The translations under genes were made by a program, and so were the position numbers. Below are positions 28,282 to 36,827 of a stretch of 64,000 nt of DNA, piece after piece (within the stretch, counting starts at the first letter, position 1; each line of letters begins with the position of its first letter). The DNA comes from Acidimicrobiales bacterium. GTDB taxonomy: Bacteria > Actinomycetota > Acidimicrobiia > Acidimicrobiales > Aldehydirespiratoraceae. The DNA lies in NCBI GenBank assembly GCA_029263175.1, contig JAJCXZ010000063.1, positions 33,427 through 97,426 on the forward strand, written 5' to 3'. The notes below the pieces were generated by a model. That model worked only from the letters and a program-made list of their open reading frames with translations, had not been told where the DNA came from and made no database searches.

Positions 28282-29693
28282 CCATCGCCGAGCCGCCGGT
28301 GCCGATGGACTTCGACAAGGAGATCCATCGGCTCACACGGCGGCTCGACCGCGAGCGTTCCGCTCGCCGCGAAGCTGAGCTCATCGCCGAGGAGGCCACC
28401 AAGGTGGCCATTCAGGACTCGCTCACGGGTCTGGCAAACCGCTCACTCGTCACCTCGACCCTCGAGAACGAGCTCGCACGAGCCGCTCGCTACGAGCGAG
28501 ACGTCGCCCTGCTCTTCCTCGACCTCGACGGATTCAAGCTCATCAACGACACGTATGGCCATGAGATGGGCGATGCCGTCCTCATCCAGGTGGCCAGGGA
28601 GCTCCGGTTGGTGACACGGGCCGGCGACATGGTCGGCCGTCTCGGTGGTGACGAGTTTGTGGTGCTGGCGCCAAACATCACCTGCCCTGACGCCACCCAA
28701 CTTGCCAACCGTGTCGCTGACGCCATCGGCCGGATGAAGGTCGAGGGTTTGCCAAGCGACACTGGCATCACCGCAAGCGTCGGCGTGACCGTGCTCGATG
28801 GCAAGGACATCGATGCCGATCGTTATCTACGCCAGGCCGACTCAGCCATGTACGAGGCGAAGACCTCCGGGGCTGACTGGCGTCTCTACGATGCCGAGCT
28901 CGATGCTCTGGCCGAACATCGTCGAACGATTCGCCGTCAGCTGCCGATCGCCATCGAGAACGACGACTTCATCGTCCACTATCAGCCGCTTGTGTCGCTG
29001 ACCGAAGGAGCCGAGGCCGCGCCCCCGGTTGTCGGGGTCGAGGCGTTGGTGCGCTGGCCCAACCCCGACGGTTCACTGCGCAGCCCCGCGGAGTTCATCC
29101 CCATTGCGGAGGAATCCGGACACATCGTCGGCATCGGGCGTCGAGTGATCGCCCGGGCCGTCGGGGAAATCTCGGACTGGAGTGGCGCTCATCCGGATCG
29201 GGGACAGATCGCCCTCTCCGTCAATGCGTCGCCGAGAGAACTCGCACGCGCCGACTATGCCGGCCAGGTCCATGCGCTCCTCGACCGAACCGAGCTCGGC
29301 GAACGGAACCTGATCATCGAGATCACCGAGACGGCTATGTACGAGGGCGGAGCCGTGGCCGAAAGAAACATCCGGGCCTTGCAGCGCACAGGAATCCACC
29401 TTGCCCTTGATGACTTCGGCACCGGCTACAGCGCGATCGGTCGCCTCCGCCAGCATGCGTTCGACCAGCTCAAGATCGACCGGTCGTTCATCAGCGGCGT
29501 AGCCGACCATGCCGACGACCGTGCCGTCGTGGCAGCAATCATCGCCATGGCCAGAGCCTTCGACATGACCGTTGTTGCCGAGGGAGTCGAAACCCCCGAA
29601 CAGCTGGAGGTCGTGCGCGACCTTGGCTGTGATCTGGCTCAGGGTTTCCTCTTTGGTCGCCCCAGCCCCCTCAGCGCCCTCGAACCGGTCTAA
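28278..29693 (+). CDS. GGDEF-EAL c-di-GMP enzyme coupled to H-NOX
   Basis: This 471-residue cytosolic protein has an N-terminal charged coiled coil (about 12-45, '[15 protein letters not shown]'), which is characteristic of H-NOX-associated partners, then GGDEF (about 48-205) and EAL (about 215-471). The cyclase site GGDEF (123-127) and I-site RAGD (114-117) are intact. So are the phosphodiesterase residues: EAL at 255-257, 'NASPREL', 'EITETAM', 'DDFGTGYS', 'LKIDRSF', 'EGVET' and 'QGFLFGRP'. This layout equals HaCE of Legionella and Shewanella, in which NO-bound H-NOX changes the balance of c-di-GMP synthesis and breakdown. The GTG start overlaps the H-NOX stop by four bases, giving near 1:1 translation. 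Confidence 0.93.
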   Translation: MTIAEPPVPMDFDKEIHRLTRRLDRERSARREAELIAEEATKVAIQDSLTGLANRSLVTSTLENELARAARYERDVALLFLDLDGFKLINDTYGHEMGDAVLIQVARELRLVTRAGDMVGRLGGDEFVVLAPNITCPDATQLANRVADAIGRMKVEGLPSDTGITASVGVTVLDGKDIDADRYLRQADSAMYEAKTSGADWRLYDAELDALAEHRRTIRRQLPIAIENDDFIVHYQPLVSLTEGAEAAPPVVGVEALVRWPNPDGSLRSPAEFIPIAEESGHIVGIGRRVIARAVGEISDWSGAHPDRGQIALSVNASPRELARADYAGQVHALLDRTELGERNLIIEITETAMYEGGAVAERNIRALQRTGIHLALDDFGTGYSAIGRLRQHAFDQLKIDRSFISGVADHADDRAVVAAIIAMARAFDMTVVAEGVETPEQLEVVRDLGCDLAQGFLFGRPSPLSALEPV

Positions 29694-29725
29694 CGCACGC
29701 TGGGGTCTGACCCCAGTGTGCGTTA
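29691..29725. terminator. 35-nt palindrome whose ends are the two stop codons
   Basis: Two 17-nt arms (29691-29707 and 29709-29725, one G-T mismatch, one-base centre) begin with the TAA of the GGDEF-EAL gene and end with the TAA of icd on the other strand. The core is CTGGGGTC-T-GACCCCAG. It should work as a terminator in both directions. Confidence 0.75.
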
Positions 29726-30919
29726 GAGACGATCGACCACTGCGGAGGCGAACTCCGAGCACTTGACCTCGGTGGCGCCTTCCATCAAACGGGCGAAGTC
29801 GTAGGTGACCACCTTGTCGGCGATGGCGGCCTCGACTGCGGTGATGATGTCGTCAGCGGCCCCCTGCCAGCCCAGGTGTTCGAACATCATGACGCCCGAA
29901 AGCAGCACGGATGAAGGGTTGACCTTGTCCTGGCCGGCATACTTCGGCGCCGTGCCGTGGGTGGCCTCGAACACGCCGTGCCCGGTGACGTAGTTGATGT
30001 TGGCACCGGGAGCGATGCCGATGCCGCCGACCTGTGCGGCCAGCGCGTCGGAGAGATAGTCGCCGTTGAGGTTCATCGTGGCGATCACGTCGAACTCCTT
30101 CGGGCGGGTGAGCACCTGCTGGAGGGCGATATCGGCGATGGCGTCCTGCACGAGAATCTTGTCGCCGGGATCGCCGCCGCAGTCTTCCCAGCCAATGGCC
30201 ACATCACTGAACTCTTCACGCACGAGTTCGTAGCCCCACTTCTGGAAAGCCCCCTCGGTGAACTTCATGATGTTGCCCTTGTGGACCCAGTGCACGCGCT
30301 TGCGGCCACGCTTGACGGCGTATTCGATGGCGGCGCGCTGGAGGCGCTGCGAGCCACTCTTGGAGATCGGCTTGACGCCGATGCCGGAGCCTTCCTTGAT
30401 CTCCCAACCGAAGTGATCGTGGAGAAGCTCGATCATCTTGAGAGCCTCGGGCGTGCCCGCTTCGACCTCCATGCCGGCGTAGATGTCTTCGGTGTTCTCC
30501 CGAAAGATCACCATGTCGACGAGCTGCGGCTCCTTGACCGGTGAGGGAACGCCGGTGAACCAGCGGACCGGGCGCAGACACACGTAGAGGTCCATGATCT
30601 GACGAATGGCGACGTTGAGGCTGCGGAAACCGCCGCCGATCGGCGTGGTGAGCGGGCCCTTGATACCGATGAGGTACTTCTCGAAGTTGTCGATCGTGTC
30701 CTGAGGGAGCCAGTCGCCGGTCTCGTTGAACGCCTTCTCCCCGGCGAGGACTTCCATCCACTCGATGGTCTTGCCGTACTTCGACGCCGCCGCGTCGAGG
30801 ACCAGCTTGGCGGCGGGCCAGATGTCGACCCCGGTGCCATCACCCTCGATGAACGGGATGATCGGGTTGTCCGGGACGGCGAGCGTGCCGTCTGCTTGCA
30901 TCGTGATCTTGTCAGCCAT
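29723..30919 (-). CDS. icd: isocitrate dehydrogenase, NADP-dependent type
   Basis: This 398-residue TCA enzyme decarboxylates isocitrate to 2-oxoglutarate. It shows the beta-decarboxylating dehydrogenase signature near '[17 protein letters not shown]', the substrate site '[19 protein letters not shown]' (Ser of the regulatory phosphorylation loop and three Arg), '[12 protein letters not shown]' and the cofactor loop '[17 protein letters not shown]'. It is close to the E. coli-type homodimer and slightly short of its 416 residues. It lies 54 bp after plsC on the same strand, so purH-plsC-icd could be one transcript. It stops inside the shared palindrome. Confidence 0.95.
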   Translation of the reverse strand: MADKITMQADGTLAVPDNPIIPFIEGDGTGVDIWPAAKLVLDAAASKYGKTIEWMEVLAGEKAFNETGDWLPQDTIDNFEKYLIGIKGPLTTPIGGGFRSLNVAIRQIMDLYVCLRPVRWFTGVPSPVKEPQLVDMVIFRENTEDIYAGMEVEAGTPEALKMIELLHDHFGWEIKEGSGIGVKPISKSGSQRLQRAAIEYAVKRGRKRVHWVHKGNIMKFTEGAFQKWGYELVREEFSDVAIGWEDCGGDPGDKILVQDAIADIALQQVLTRPKEFDVIATMNLNGDYLSDALAAQVGGIGIAPGANINYVTGHGVFEATHGTAPKYAGQDKVNPSSVLLSGVMMFEHLGWQGAADDIITAVEAAIADKVVTYDFARLMEGATEVKCSEFASAVVDRL

Positions 30920-30973
30920 GCCTGCGATCGTATCGTCAGGACGGCGGCCTGACCCGACCGGGCTCGGAGGGGG

Positions 30974-31657
30974 TCAGCGACCGGCCAGCGCCTGCGCCTC
31001 GTCGAACACGCCTTGGAGTGCATCGGTCACTCCGGCACTGAACTCGGCGAGCGCAGGCCGACTCATCCGTCCCTCGGGAGCCGCGATCGGCGCCCCGACC
31101 ACGACCGCGCACCGCACACGTTTGATCCCCTTCGTACCACTCCCCATTGCCGCCTCCGTGCCCGCGATGCCGATGGGGATGATCGGCGCGTTGGCCTTGT
31201 TGGCGAGATACGCGGTGCCGTCGAACACACCGTCGATGACGGGGCCGCTCTGGCGAGTACCTTCGGGAAACACGATCATCATTTCGCCGGTCGAGATCAC
31301 CTGGCGAGCGGCACGCATCGCCTCACGATCAGCCTCACCTCGCCGAACCGGGATTGCACCCAACGCCGAGTTGATCCATGCGGCCGGCATCGACGCGAAC
31401 AAGGACTCCTTCCCGAGTGCACGCACACGTCGCTTGGCCACGCCGGCAACCAGCGGGGCGTCGAGATTCGACCGGTGAACCGGGGCGAGGATCACCGGCC
31501 CGGGCGTCGCCAGGTGCTCGGCACCGACCACTCGCAACCGCAACCAACGGGCAAGGACCTGACGGATGAGAAACCGCACGCCGAAGTAGAAGGCTGCCGC
31601 TCGGCGGGTGCCGTGGACCTTCATCGCCCACTCTTGTGACTTCGGTTCGCTCATCAT
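30974..31657 (-). CDS. 1-acyl-sn-glycerol-3-phosphate acyltransferase (PlsC family)
   Basis: This protein of about 227 residues transfers an acyl chain to lysophosphatidic acid at the membrane. The acyltransferase motif HxxxxD appears as 'VHRSNLD', motif II/III as 'GAIPVRRGEADR' and 'VFPEGTR', and motif IV is near 'APIIPIGIAGTE'. An amphipathic/hydrophobic N-terminus serves as membrane contact. GAGG lies just upstream of the ATG pair 31657/31654; a GTG at 31675 is possible and would start two bases after the purH stop. Its place in a purH operon is typical only for this lineage. Confidence 0.9.
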   Translation of the reverse strand: MMSEPKSQEWAMKVHGTRRAAAFYFGVRFLIRQVLARWLRLRVVGAEHLATPGPVILAPVHRSNLDAPLVAGVAKRRVRALGKESLFASMPAAWINSALGAIPVRRGEADREAMRAARQVISTGEMMIVFPEGTRQSGPVIDGVFDGTAYLANKANAPIIPIGIAGTEAAMGSGTKGIKRVRCAVVVGAPIAAPEGRMSRPALAEFSAGVTDALQGVFDEAQALAGR

Positions 31658-31677
31658 CGCCCTCGTCTGACTCACAG

Positions 31678-33216
31678 CTAGTGCAGGAAGTGACGCTCGC
31701 CGGTGAACACCATGACGACGCCTCGTTCATCGGCGGCGGCGACGGTGGCGTCGTCGCCCACCGAGCCCCCCGGTTGGACAATGATCGCCGCGCCGGCATC
31801 GGCTGCGGCATGGATCCCATCGGGGAACGGGTAGAAGGCGTCGCTGGCGCACGCTCCGCCTTCGGCTCGACCCGCGGCCTTCGAAGCGGCGATCTCGCCG
31901 GACTCGACTCGGTTCTGCTGCCCCGCGGCGATTCCCCACGCCACTCCGTCCTTGGCCAGCACGATGGCGTTCGAATTGACGTGACCACAGACCCGCCAGG
32001 CGAAAGCAGCGTCGGCCAACTCCCGCTCAGTCGGCTGCCGGGCGGAGACCACCTGCCAATCGGCGACCGTCGACTCGAAGTGGTGCGCCTGTTGCACGAG
32101 GAAGCCGCCCTGGATTTGGCGCAACTCGATCGCTTCGCCGGGTGCCGCAGCGGGTGCGGCCGCAGTGAGAATCCGGGTGTTCCTGCGTTTGGTGATCAGC
32201 CGCTCGATGACTCCGTCGCCGTAGCCCGGAGCGATCACGACGTCGGCCTGTGCGGCAGCTTCCATGGCCTCGACGGTGTCGAGGTCGATCATCTGGTTGG
32301 TGGCCACGATGCCTCCGAACGCACTTCTCGAGTCACAGTCGAACGCGTGCTGGTACGCCGACACGAGCGTGTCGGCCACCGCGACGCCGCAAGGGTTGGC
32401 GTGCTTGATGATGGCGACCGTGGGCTCGGTTCCGAGATCGTGAGCAAGTCGCCACGCGGCGTCAGCATCGAAGAGATTGAGGTAACTCAACGCCAGCCCG
32501 CTGTGCTGCTCGACGTTGTCCCACATGCTTGACTCGCCGATGCGCCGGTAGCGCGCACCGGCCTGATGGGGGTTCTCGCCGTAGCGGAGGACATCGGCTC
32601 GCTCCAGCGAGAGGTGCACCGTGGGTGGCAATGCCGTCGGCGTGTCGTCGGTGGCATCGAGCCACTCCACGATCGCGGCGTCGTAGGCCGCAGTGTGGGC
32701 GAACGCCGCACGAGCGAGACGGCGGCGGGTCGTGGCGCTCAACCAACCGTTGAGCCGAAGCTCAGCGAGAATGCCGTCGTAGTCGGCCGGGTCGACGGCA
32801 ATGCCAACGTGAGCATGGTTCTTGGCGGCACCGCGAACCATGGTCGGACCACCGATATCGATCATCTCGATGCCGGGCTCGCGGCGGAAGGGGTAGAGGT
32901 TGCCCACGACCAGATCGATTGGGTCGATGTCGTTGGCCACCAGGTCGGCGTGGTGCTCGGGGTCATCGCGGTTGGCAAGGATGCCGCCGTGGATGCGCGG
33001 GTGCAGCGTCACCACCCGGTGACCGAGCATGATCGGCGAGCCGGTGTAGACGGCTACGTCGATCACCGGGACGTCGGCGTCGCTGATCGCCCGAGCGGTG
33101 CCGCCGGAAGAAATCAGCTCCCATCCGAGGTCGTGAAGCCCGCGAGCAAGGTCCACCACCCCGGTCTTGTCGAAGACGGACAGAAGGGCGCGGCGAGGGC
33201 TACTTGCGTCGGACAC
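31678..33216 (-). CDS. purH: bifunctional AICAR transformylase / IMP cyclohydrolase
   Basis: This 512-residue enzyme does the last two steps of IMP synthesis. The N-terminal IMP cyclohydrolase half begins '[19 protein letters not shown]', with 'SSGGTARAI' and '[10 protein letters not shown]'. The C-terminal formyltransferase half has '[10 protein letters not shown]' (catalytic Lys-His), '[10 protein letters not shown]', '[10 protein letters not shown]' and the terminal 'GERHFLH'. Length is standard. It is divergent from a small membrane-protein gene. Confidence 0.97.
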   Translation of the reverse strand: MSDASSPRRALLSVFDKTGVVDLARGLHDLGWELISSGGTARAISDADVPVIDVAVYTGSPIMLGHRVVTLHPRIHGGILANRDDPEHHADLVANDIDPIDLVVGNLYPFRREPGIEMIDIGGPTMVRGAAKNHAHVGIAVDPADYDGILAELRLNGWLSATTRRRLARAAFAHTAAYDAAIVEWLDATDDTPTALPPTVHLSLERADVLRYGENPHQAGARYRRIGESSMWDNVEQHSGLALSYLNLFDADAAWRLAHDLGTEPTVAIIKHANPCGVAVADTLVSAYQHAFDCDSRSAFGGIVATNQMIDLDTVEAMEAAAQADVVIAPGYGDGVIERLITKRRNTRILTAAAPAAAPGEAIELRQIQGGFLVQQAHHFESTVADWQVVSARQPTERELADAAFAWRVCGHVNSNAIVLAKDGVAWGIAAGQQNRVESGEIAASKAAGRAEGGACASDAFYPFPDGIHAAADAGAAIIVQPGGSVGDDATVAAADERGVVMVFTGERHFLH

Positions 33217-33302
33217 GGTGCGAATCTACCAGCGCGTTCCCGCGGGCAAGGGGGTGGGTCAACTACGGTTGCCGCTGACGACAATGTCGCGGAGGAGAAA
33301 AT

Positions 33303-33737
33303 ATGGACAACAACGTAAAACCCAGCACGATGATGCTGATAGCCGGCGGAGCAGTGCTCTTCATCTCCACGTTCCTGGACTGGTTCAGCGTGGGAGAAGG
33401 CGGCTTCTCCTTCGGCGCGAACGCATGGGAGGTCGATGCCTTCGGGCTTCTCGGCATCATGTGTGCAGTCATCGGCATCGTGATCGGTGGCGGCGTGGCG
33501 GCGAGCACCTTCGGCAACGTCTCGATGCCGGACCGGATGCTGGGATTCAACCACGATCAGATGCACTTCATCCTCAGCAGCTTTGCGTTCCTCATCACCA
33601 TCGGCTTCTTGTTCCGTGGTGATGTCGGCATCGGCCTCATCCTCGGCCTCATCGCCTCTGGCGTGATGGTCGCCGGATCCTTCATGGACATGCAGGGCGA
33701 GAGCGGCGGCGCGGAAGTCCCGCCCACTCAGTTCTGA
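33303..33737 (+). CDS. small four-helix membrane protein, unknown function
   Basis: This 144-residue protein has four hydrophobic segments (about 8-27, 42-65, 84-103 and 105-125) and short loops with aromatic residues (FLDWFSV, NAWEVDAFG). This pattern is common in actinobacterial membrane proteins with no known role. A strong Shine-Dalgarno, GGAGGAG, lies 5 nt before the ATG, which suggests high expression. It is a single gene between divergent purH and a convergent amidase-like gene. Confidence 0.75.
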   Translation: MDNNVKPSTMMLIAGGAVLFISTFLDWFSVGEGGFSFGANAWEVDAFGLLGIMCAVIGIVIGGGVAASTFGNVSMPDRMLGFNHDQMHFILSSFAFLITIGFLFRGDVGIGLILGLIASGVMVAGSFMDMQGESGGAEVPPTQF

Positions 33738-33761
33738 TCACCCGTCAGCTCTGAATTCACG

Positions 33762-34742
33762 TCATTCGTCGATGGGCGGCGGGAGGAGCGGGTCATTGCA
33801 CTCGCCCTCTGAGCCGCCCGTCGGCGCGTCTCGCACCAACTCGACCGGGTCGACATAGCCACTTCCTGACGCTTGCGAGCCGAGGAACTGTTCGATCGCA
33901 GTCGCGACCGCATCGGCGATCGCCGCCTGGCCGTCAGATGTGGACAGGAGTGCGATCGTGGCCGGGGCGCCGAGTCCGGGAATGTCCACGACAACCGCCG
34001 CGGCATCACCAGTCTCACGAAGCACCACGAAGTAGTCCGTGCCCCGCTGATTGAGCAAAGGGTGGACGCCGGGGTCCTCGAGGGCGGGCCACGCGGGCCC
34101 AAGTGAGTCCAGCGCGGCCTCCAGCTCGGCGTAGACCAGTCCGCCCAGCCGGCGGCTCTCCTCGTTGTCGATCTGATGGACGACCGCCACGTCGGCAGGT
34201 CCAGCCGCTGAAGAGTCGCCGGCGACCAGCCGCAGCGACACGAACACGTGAGCGCCGCTTGTCTCGGCGAGCCGTGCTCTTGTCGAGGCATCAATGGAAA
34301 CGTCTGTCCATCGGCTGAGCACCGTGCTCACACCTGTCTCCGCCAGCCGCCGCTCGATCGCACGGGCAATCGGAGCGGCCCCAGAATCAGGATCGACCAC
34401 GACATGGGCGGCGACTCGTTCGACTCCGCCGGTAACCTCGACTTCGTTACCGCAGGGACTGAGCACCACCCACCCGCCGACCACACGCTGCAGAATCGGC
34501 ACCGCATAGCCATCGAGTTCAAGGGCTCCGAGGCCGATCCCCGGTTCGGGAATCCGCTCGATGAGGGGAACAGTGACGGGCGCGCTTGTCGCCGACTCCG
34601 CCAGAGCGGCGGCCTGGGCGTCGGTACCGTCCCCCGACTCTGGTGTCTGGCCACCATCGCCGTCGAGGGTCAATCCGCCGGTGCCGCATCCCACCAACGT
34701 GAGCACGCCCGCCAGCAGCAGCGCCCGGCTCCGGACGCTCAC
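33762..34742 (-). CDS. degenerate N-acetylmuramoyl-L-alanine amidase-like lipoprotein
   Basis: This 326-residue lipoprotein (lipobox 'LVGC', Cys19) is a clear paralogue of the preceding amidase: 'VVHQIDNEESRRLGGLVYAELEAALDSL' (split motif) parallels 'MWHQIESSESKRLAGLMYEEVVATLDS'. All zinc-ligand sites are changed: the GHGG motif reads DSGA, the segment with the ligand Glu is deleted, SVHFNA reads SLRLVA, and the catalytic EFGY reads DIPG. It should be catalytically dead, perhaps binding peptidoglycan or regulating the partner. GTG start overlaps the partner's TGA by four bases. In-frame extensions further upstream are out of register with the family. Confidence 0.85.
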   Translation of the reverse strand: MSVRSRALLLAGVLTLVGCGTGGLTLDGDGGQTPESGDGTDAQAAALAESATSAPVTVPLIERIPEPGIGLGALELDGYAVPILQRVVGGWVVLSPCGNEVEVTGGVERVAAHVVVDPDSGAAPIARAIERRLAETGVSTVLSRWTDVSIDASTRARLAETSGAHVFVSLRLVAGDSSAAGPADVAVVHQIDNEESRRLGGLVYAELEAALDSLGPAWPALEDPGVHPLLNQRGTDYFVVLRETGDAAAVVVDIPGLGAPATIALLSTSDGQAAIADAVATAIEQFLGSQASGSGYVDPVELVRDAPTGGSEGECNDPLLPPPIDE

Positions 34743-35878
34743 TGCAGCTTCGGATCGACGCAATCGTCGGTCCGGCCCGCACCTGAGGGACCGTAACCCC
34801 GGAAGATCGGATCGGTGGTGAAGCCGCTGCCGGGGTCGGAGGTCTCCACGAGTCGGTCGACGGCTCGGAGCGTGGCCGCGGCCAACTGCTGCTGAATCGC
34901 GGGATCGGAGTAGAGGTCTTCCTCGGCGCGGTTGGTGATGTAGCCGAATTCGGCCAGCACGCTGGTGACAGGACCCGGGCGGCGGAGCACCCCGTAGTAG
35001 TCGCCGCCGGAACGATTGGGTCGGCTCATGGCGCCGGCATCGCTCAGACTCACCCAATCAATGTCGTGGCTGTCGAGGGTGGCGACGACCTCTTCGTACA
35101 TCAGGCCGGCAAGCCGTTTCGACTCACTTGACTCGATCTGATGCCACATTTCCGTGCCCGGGTCGGCGCTTCCTTCATCGGTGCCGGCGTTGAAGTGCAC
35201 CGAAATGAAGGCGATCGGATCGAGGGCCTGCGCAATCTCGCCGCGCGTCACGATCGGAACTCGCACGTCGGTCTGTCGTGTCATGATCACCGAATAGCCC
35301 GAACCGACCAGTGCGTCACGAATCTTCAACGCCACTTGCAGGTTGAGGTCAGCTTCGCGAAGCCCGCCCGGGCCAACGGCTCCCGGCTCGCTCGACCCAC
35401 CATGCCCGGGGTCGATGACGAAATCGGAGGACTCGACCGCTCGGCCCTCGGTGAGATCCGCAGTGCGCCCACAGGGGGTCCACACCTGCCATCCGTCAGC
35501 CGTGCTGGCGATGATCGGCGCGATCCAGCCGGTGTTCGTGATGAGAATGCCGTCGGTCTGGCCGTTGAGCGGAACGCCCTCTTCATCACGAAGCAGGTCG
35601 CCCTCAGGGGCAACGGGAGCGACGGTTGTGGTGCTGCTCGTACTCGAGGTCGACGTCGTCGATGACGGGGTCGAGGTCGTCGTTGTGGACAGGCTGGTCG
35701 ACGACGTGGTCGACGTCGTCGTTGTGGACAGGGTGGTCGACGAGCTCGAGGTCGATGGGGTCGTCCCAATCGTCGCTTCGTCGTCGGTCAGCGCGACCGA
35801 GGATGTGCCGCACGCAGATGCCAGCACCGCCGAAATTGTTGCGATCACGGCCCATGGGACCGCGCAGGGGACACGCAT
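34739..35878 (-). CDS. N-acetylmuramoyl-L-alanine amidase (Amidase_3), probable lipoprotein
   Basis: This 379-residue cell-wall amidase cleaves the bond between MurNAc and L-Ala. It has a signal sequence ending 'LASAC' (Cys23, probable lipobox), a Ser/Thr-rich linker (about 40-86), a small domain (about 95-150) and an Amidase_3 domain (about 152-350). The zinc ligands H159 ('DPGHGG'), E175 ('LREADLNL') and H228 ('SVHFNA') and the catalytic E310 ('AEFGY') are present. It probably sits on the outer face of the membrane with the linker spanning part of the wall. It is coupled to the degenerate paralogue that follows, and lies 63 bp after sucD. Confidence 0.92.
   Translation of the reverse strand: MRVPCAVPWAVIATISAVLASACGTSSVALTDDEATIGTTPSTSSSSTTLSTTTTSTTSSTSLSTTTTSTPSSTTSTSSTSSTTTVAPVAPEGDLLRDEEGVPLNGQTDGILITNTGWIAPIIASTADGWQVWTPCGRTADLTEGRAVESSDFVIDPGHGGSSEPGAVGPGGLREADLNLQVALKIRDALVGSGYSVIMTRQTDVRVPIVTRGEIAQALDPIAFISVHFNAGTDEGSADPGTEMWHQIESSESKRLAGLMYEEVVATLDSHDIDWVSLSDAGAMSRPNRSGGDYYGVLRRPGPVTSVLAEFGYITNRAEEDLYSDPAIQQQLAAATLRAVDRLVETSDPGSGFTTDPIFRGYGPSGAGRTDDCVDPKLQ
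35621..35761 (-). repeat. Ser/Thr low-complexity linker with 39-bp direct repeat
   Basis: The amidase linker codes almost only for Ser and Thr. Within it a 27-nt stretch at 35676-35702 is repeated at 35715-35741 with one difference, a 39-bp (13-codon) period. Unit gain or loss would keep the frame, so linker length can vary by slippage. Confidence 0.6.
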
Positions 35879-35941
35879 CCCGTCAGGTTCGCACCCTATG
35901 ACCGCGCATCGGTGGCACCCCCACCACGAAATCGTCGTGCT

Positions 35942-36826
35942 CTAGAGACTGGCGACGATTTCGGCCATGAGTTCGCCGGCTTCGGTCGGGTTGTGGCCAA
36001 CCCGCACACCTGCGTCCTCGAGTGCTTCCATCTTCGCTGCGGCGGTGCCCTTGCCACCGGAGACGATGGCGCCGGCATGGCCCATCTTCTTGCCGGGAGG
36101 GGCGGTGACGCCGGCGATGTAACTGCTGACCGGCTTCGTCATGTGGTTCTTGATGTATTCGGCTGCTTCTTCCTCGGCGGAGCCACCGATTTCTCCGATC
36201 ATCATGACGGCCTTGGTGTCGGGATCCGCTTCGAAGGCTTCGAGACAATCGATGAACGATGTGCCGGGGACAGGGTCGCCGCCGATGCCGACACAGGTCG
36301 TGACACCGATGTCCTTTTGCTTCAGCTCATACAACGCCTGATAGGTGAGCGTGCCGGAGCGGCTGACGATACCGACGGGGCCGCCGGCCTTGGCGATGTG
36401 ACCGGCGGTGATGCCGATGTTGCACTTGCCGGGGCTGATGATGCCGGGGCAGTTCGGGCCGAGAAGCTGGACGTTGGGGAAGTTACGCTTGAGGTCGTTG
36501 TAGAAATACGCCTCGTCGTGGGCGGGTACGCCCTCGGTGATGGCGACGATGAACTCGACGCCGCCCTCCGCGGCTTCCATGACCGCGCCACGCACGCCCG
36601 GTGCCGGGATGAAGATGCAGCTTGCCGTGGCGCCGGTGGCGGCAACAGCGTCGGCAACGTTGGCGTAAACGGGCACGCCGTCGACGTCGGAGCCGGCCTT
36701 CTTCGGATGGGTGCCGGCGACGACCTGAGTGCCGTACTCCGCGTTCAGGCGACCGTAGTAGCTGCCCTGCGAGCCGGTGAGGCCCTGGTAGATGACCTTG
36801 GTGTTCTCGTCTACGAAGATGCTCAT
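35942..36826 (-). CDS. sucD: succinyl-CoA ligase, alpha subunit
   Basis: This 294-residue subunit binds CoA and carries the phosphohistidine in succinyl-CoA synthetase. The CoA Rossmann motif is near 'YQGLTGSQGSYYGRL', 'GPNCPGIISPGKC' and 'GIVSRSGTLTYQ' are family hallmarks, and the active His lies in 'GHAGAIVSGGKGTA'. One base separates its ATG from the sucC stop. The N-terminus chosen (MSIFVDENTKVIYQG) is standard. Confidence 0.96.
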   Translation of the reverse strand: MSIFVDENTKVIYQGLTGSQGSYYGRLNAEYGTQVVAGTHPKKAGSDVDGVPVYANVADAVAATGATASCIFIPAPGVRGAVMEAAEGGVEFIVAITEGVPAHDEAYFYNDLKRNFPNVQLLGPNCPGIISPGKCNIGITAGHIAKAGGPVGIVSRSGTLTYQALYELKQKDIGVTTCVGIGGDPVPGTSFIDCLEAFEADPDTKAVMMIGEIGGSAEEEAAEYIKNHMTKPVSSYIAGVTAPPGKKMGHAGAIVSGGKGTAAAKMEALEDAGVRVGHNPTEAGELMAEIVASL

Positions 36827-36827
36827 T

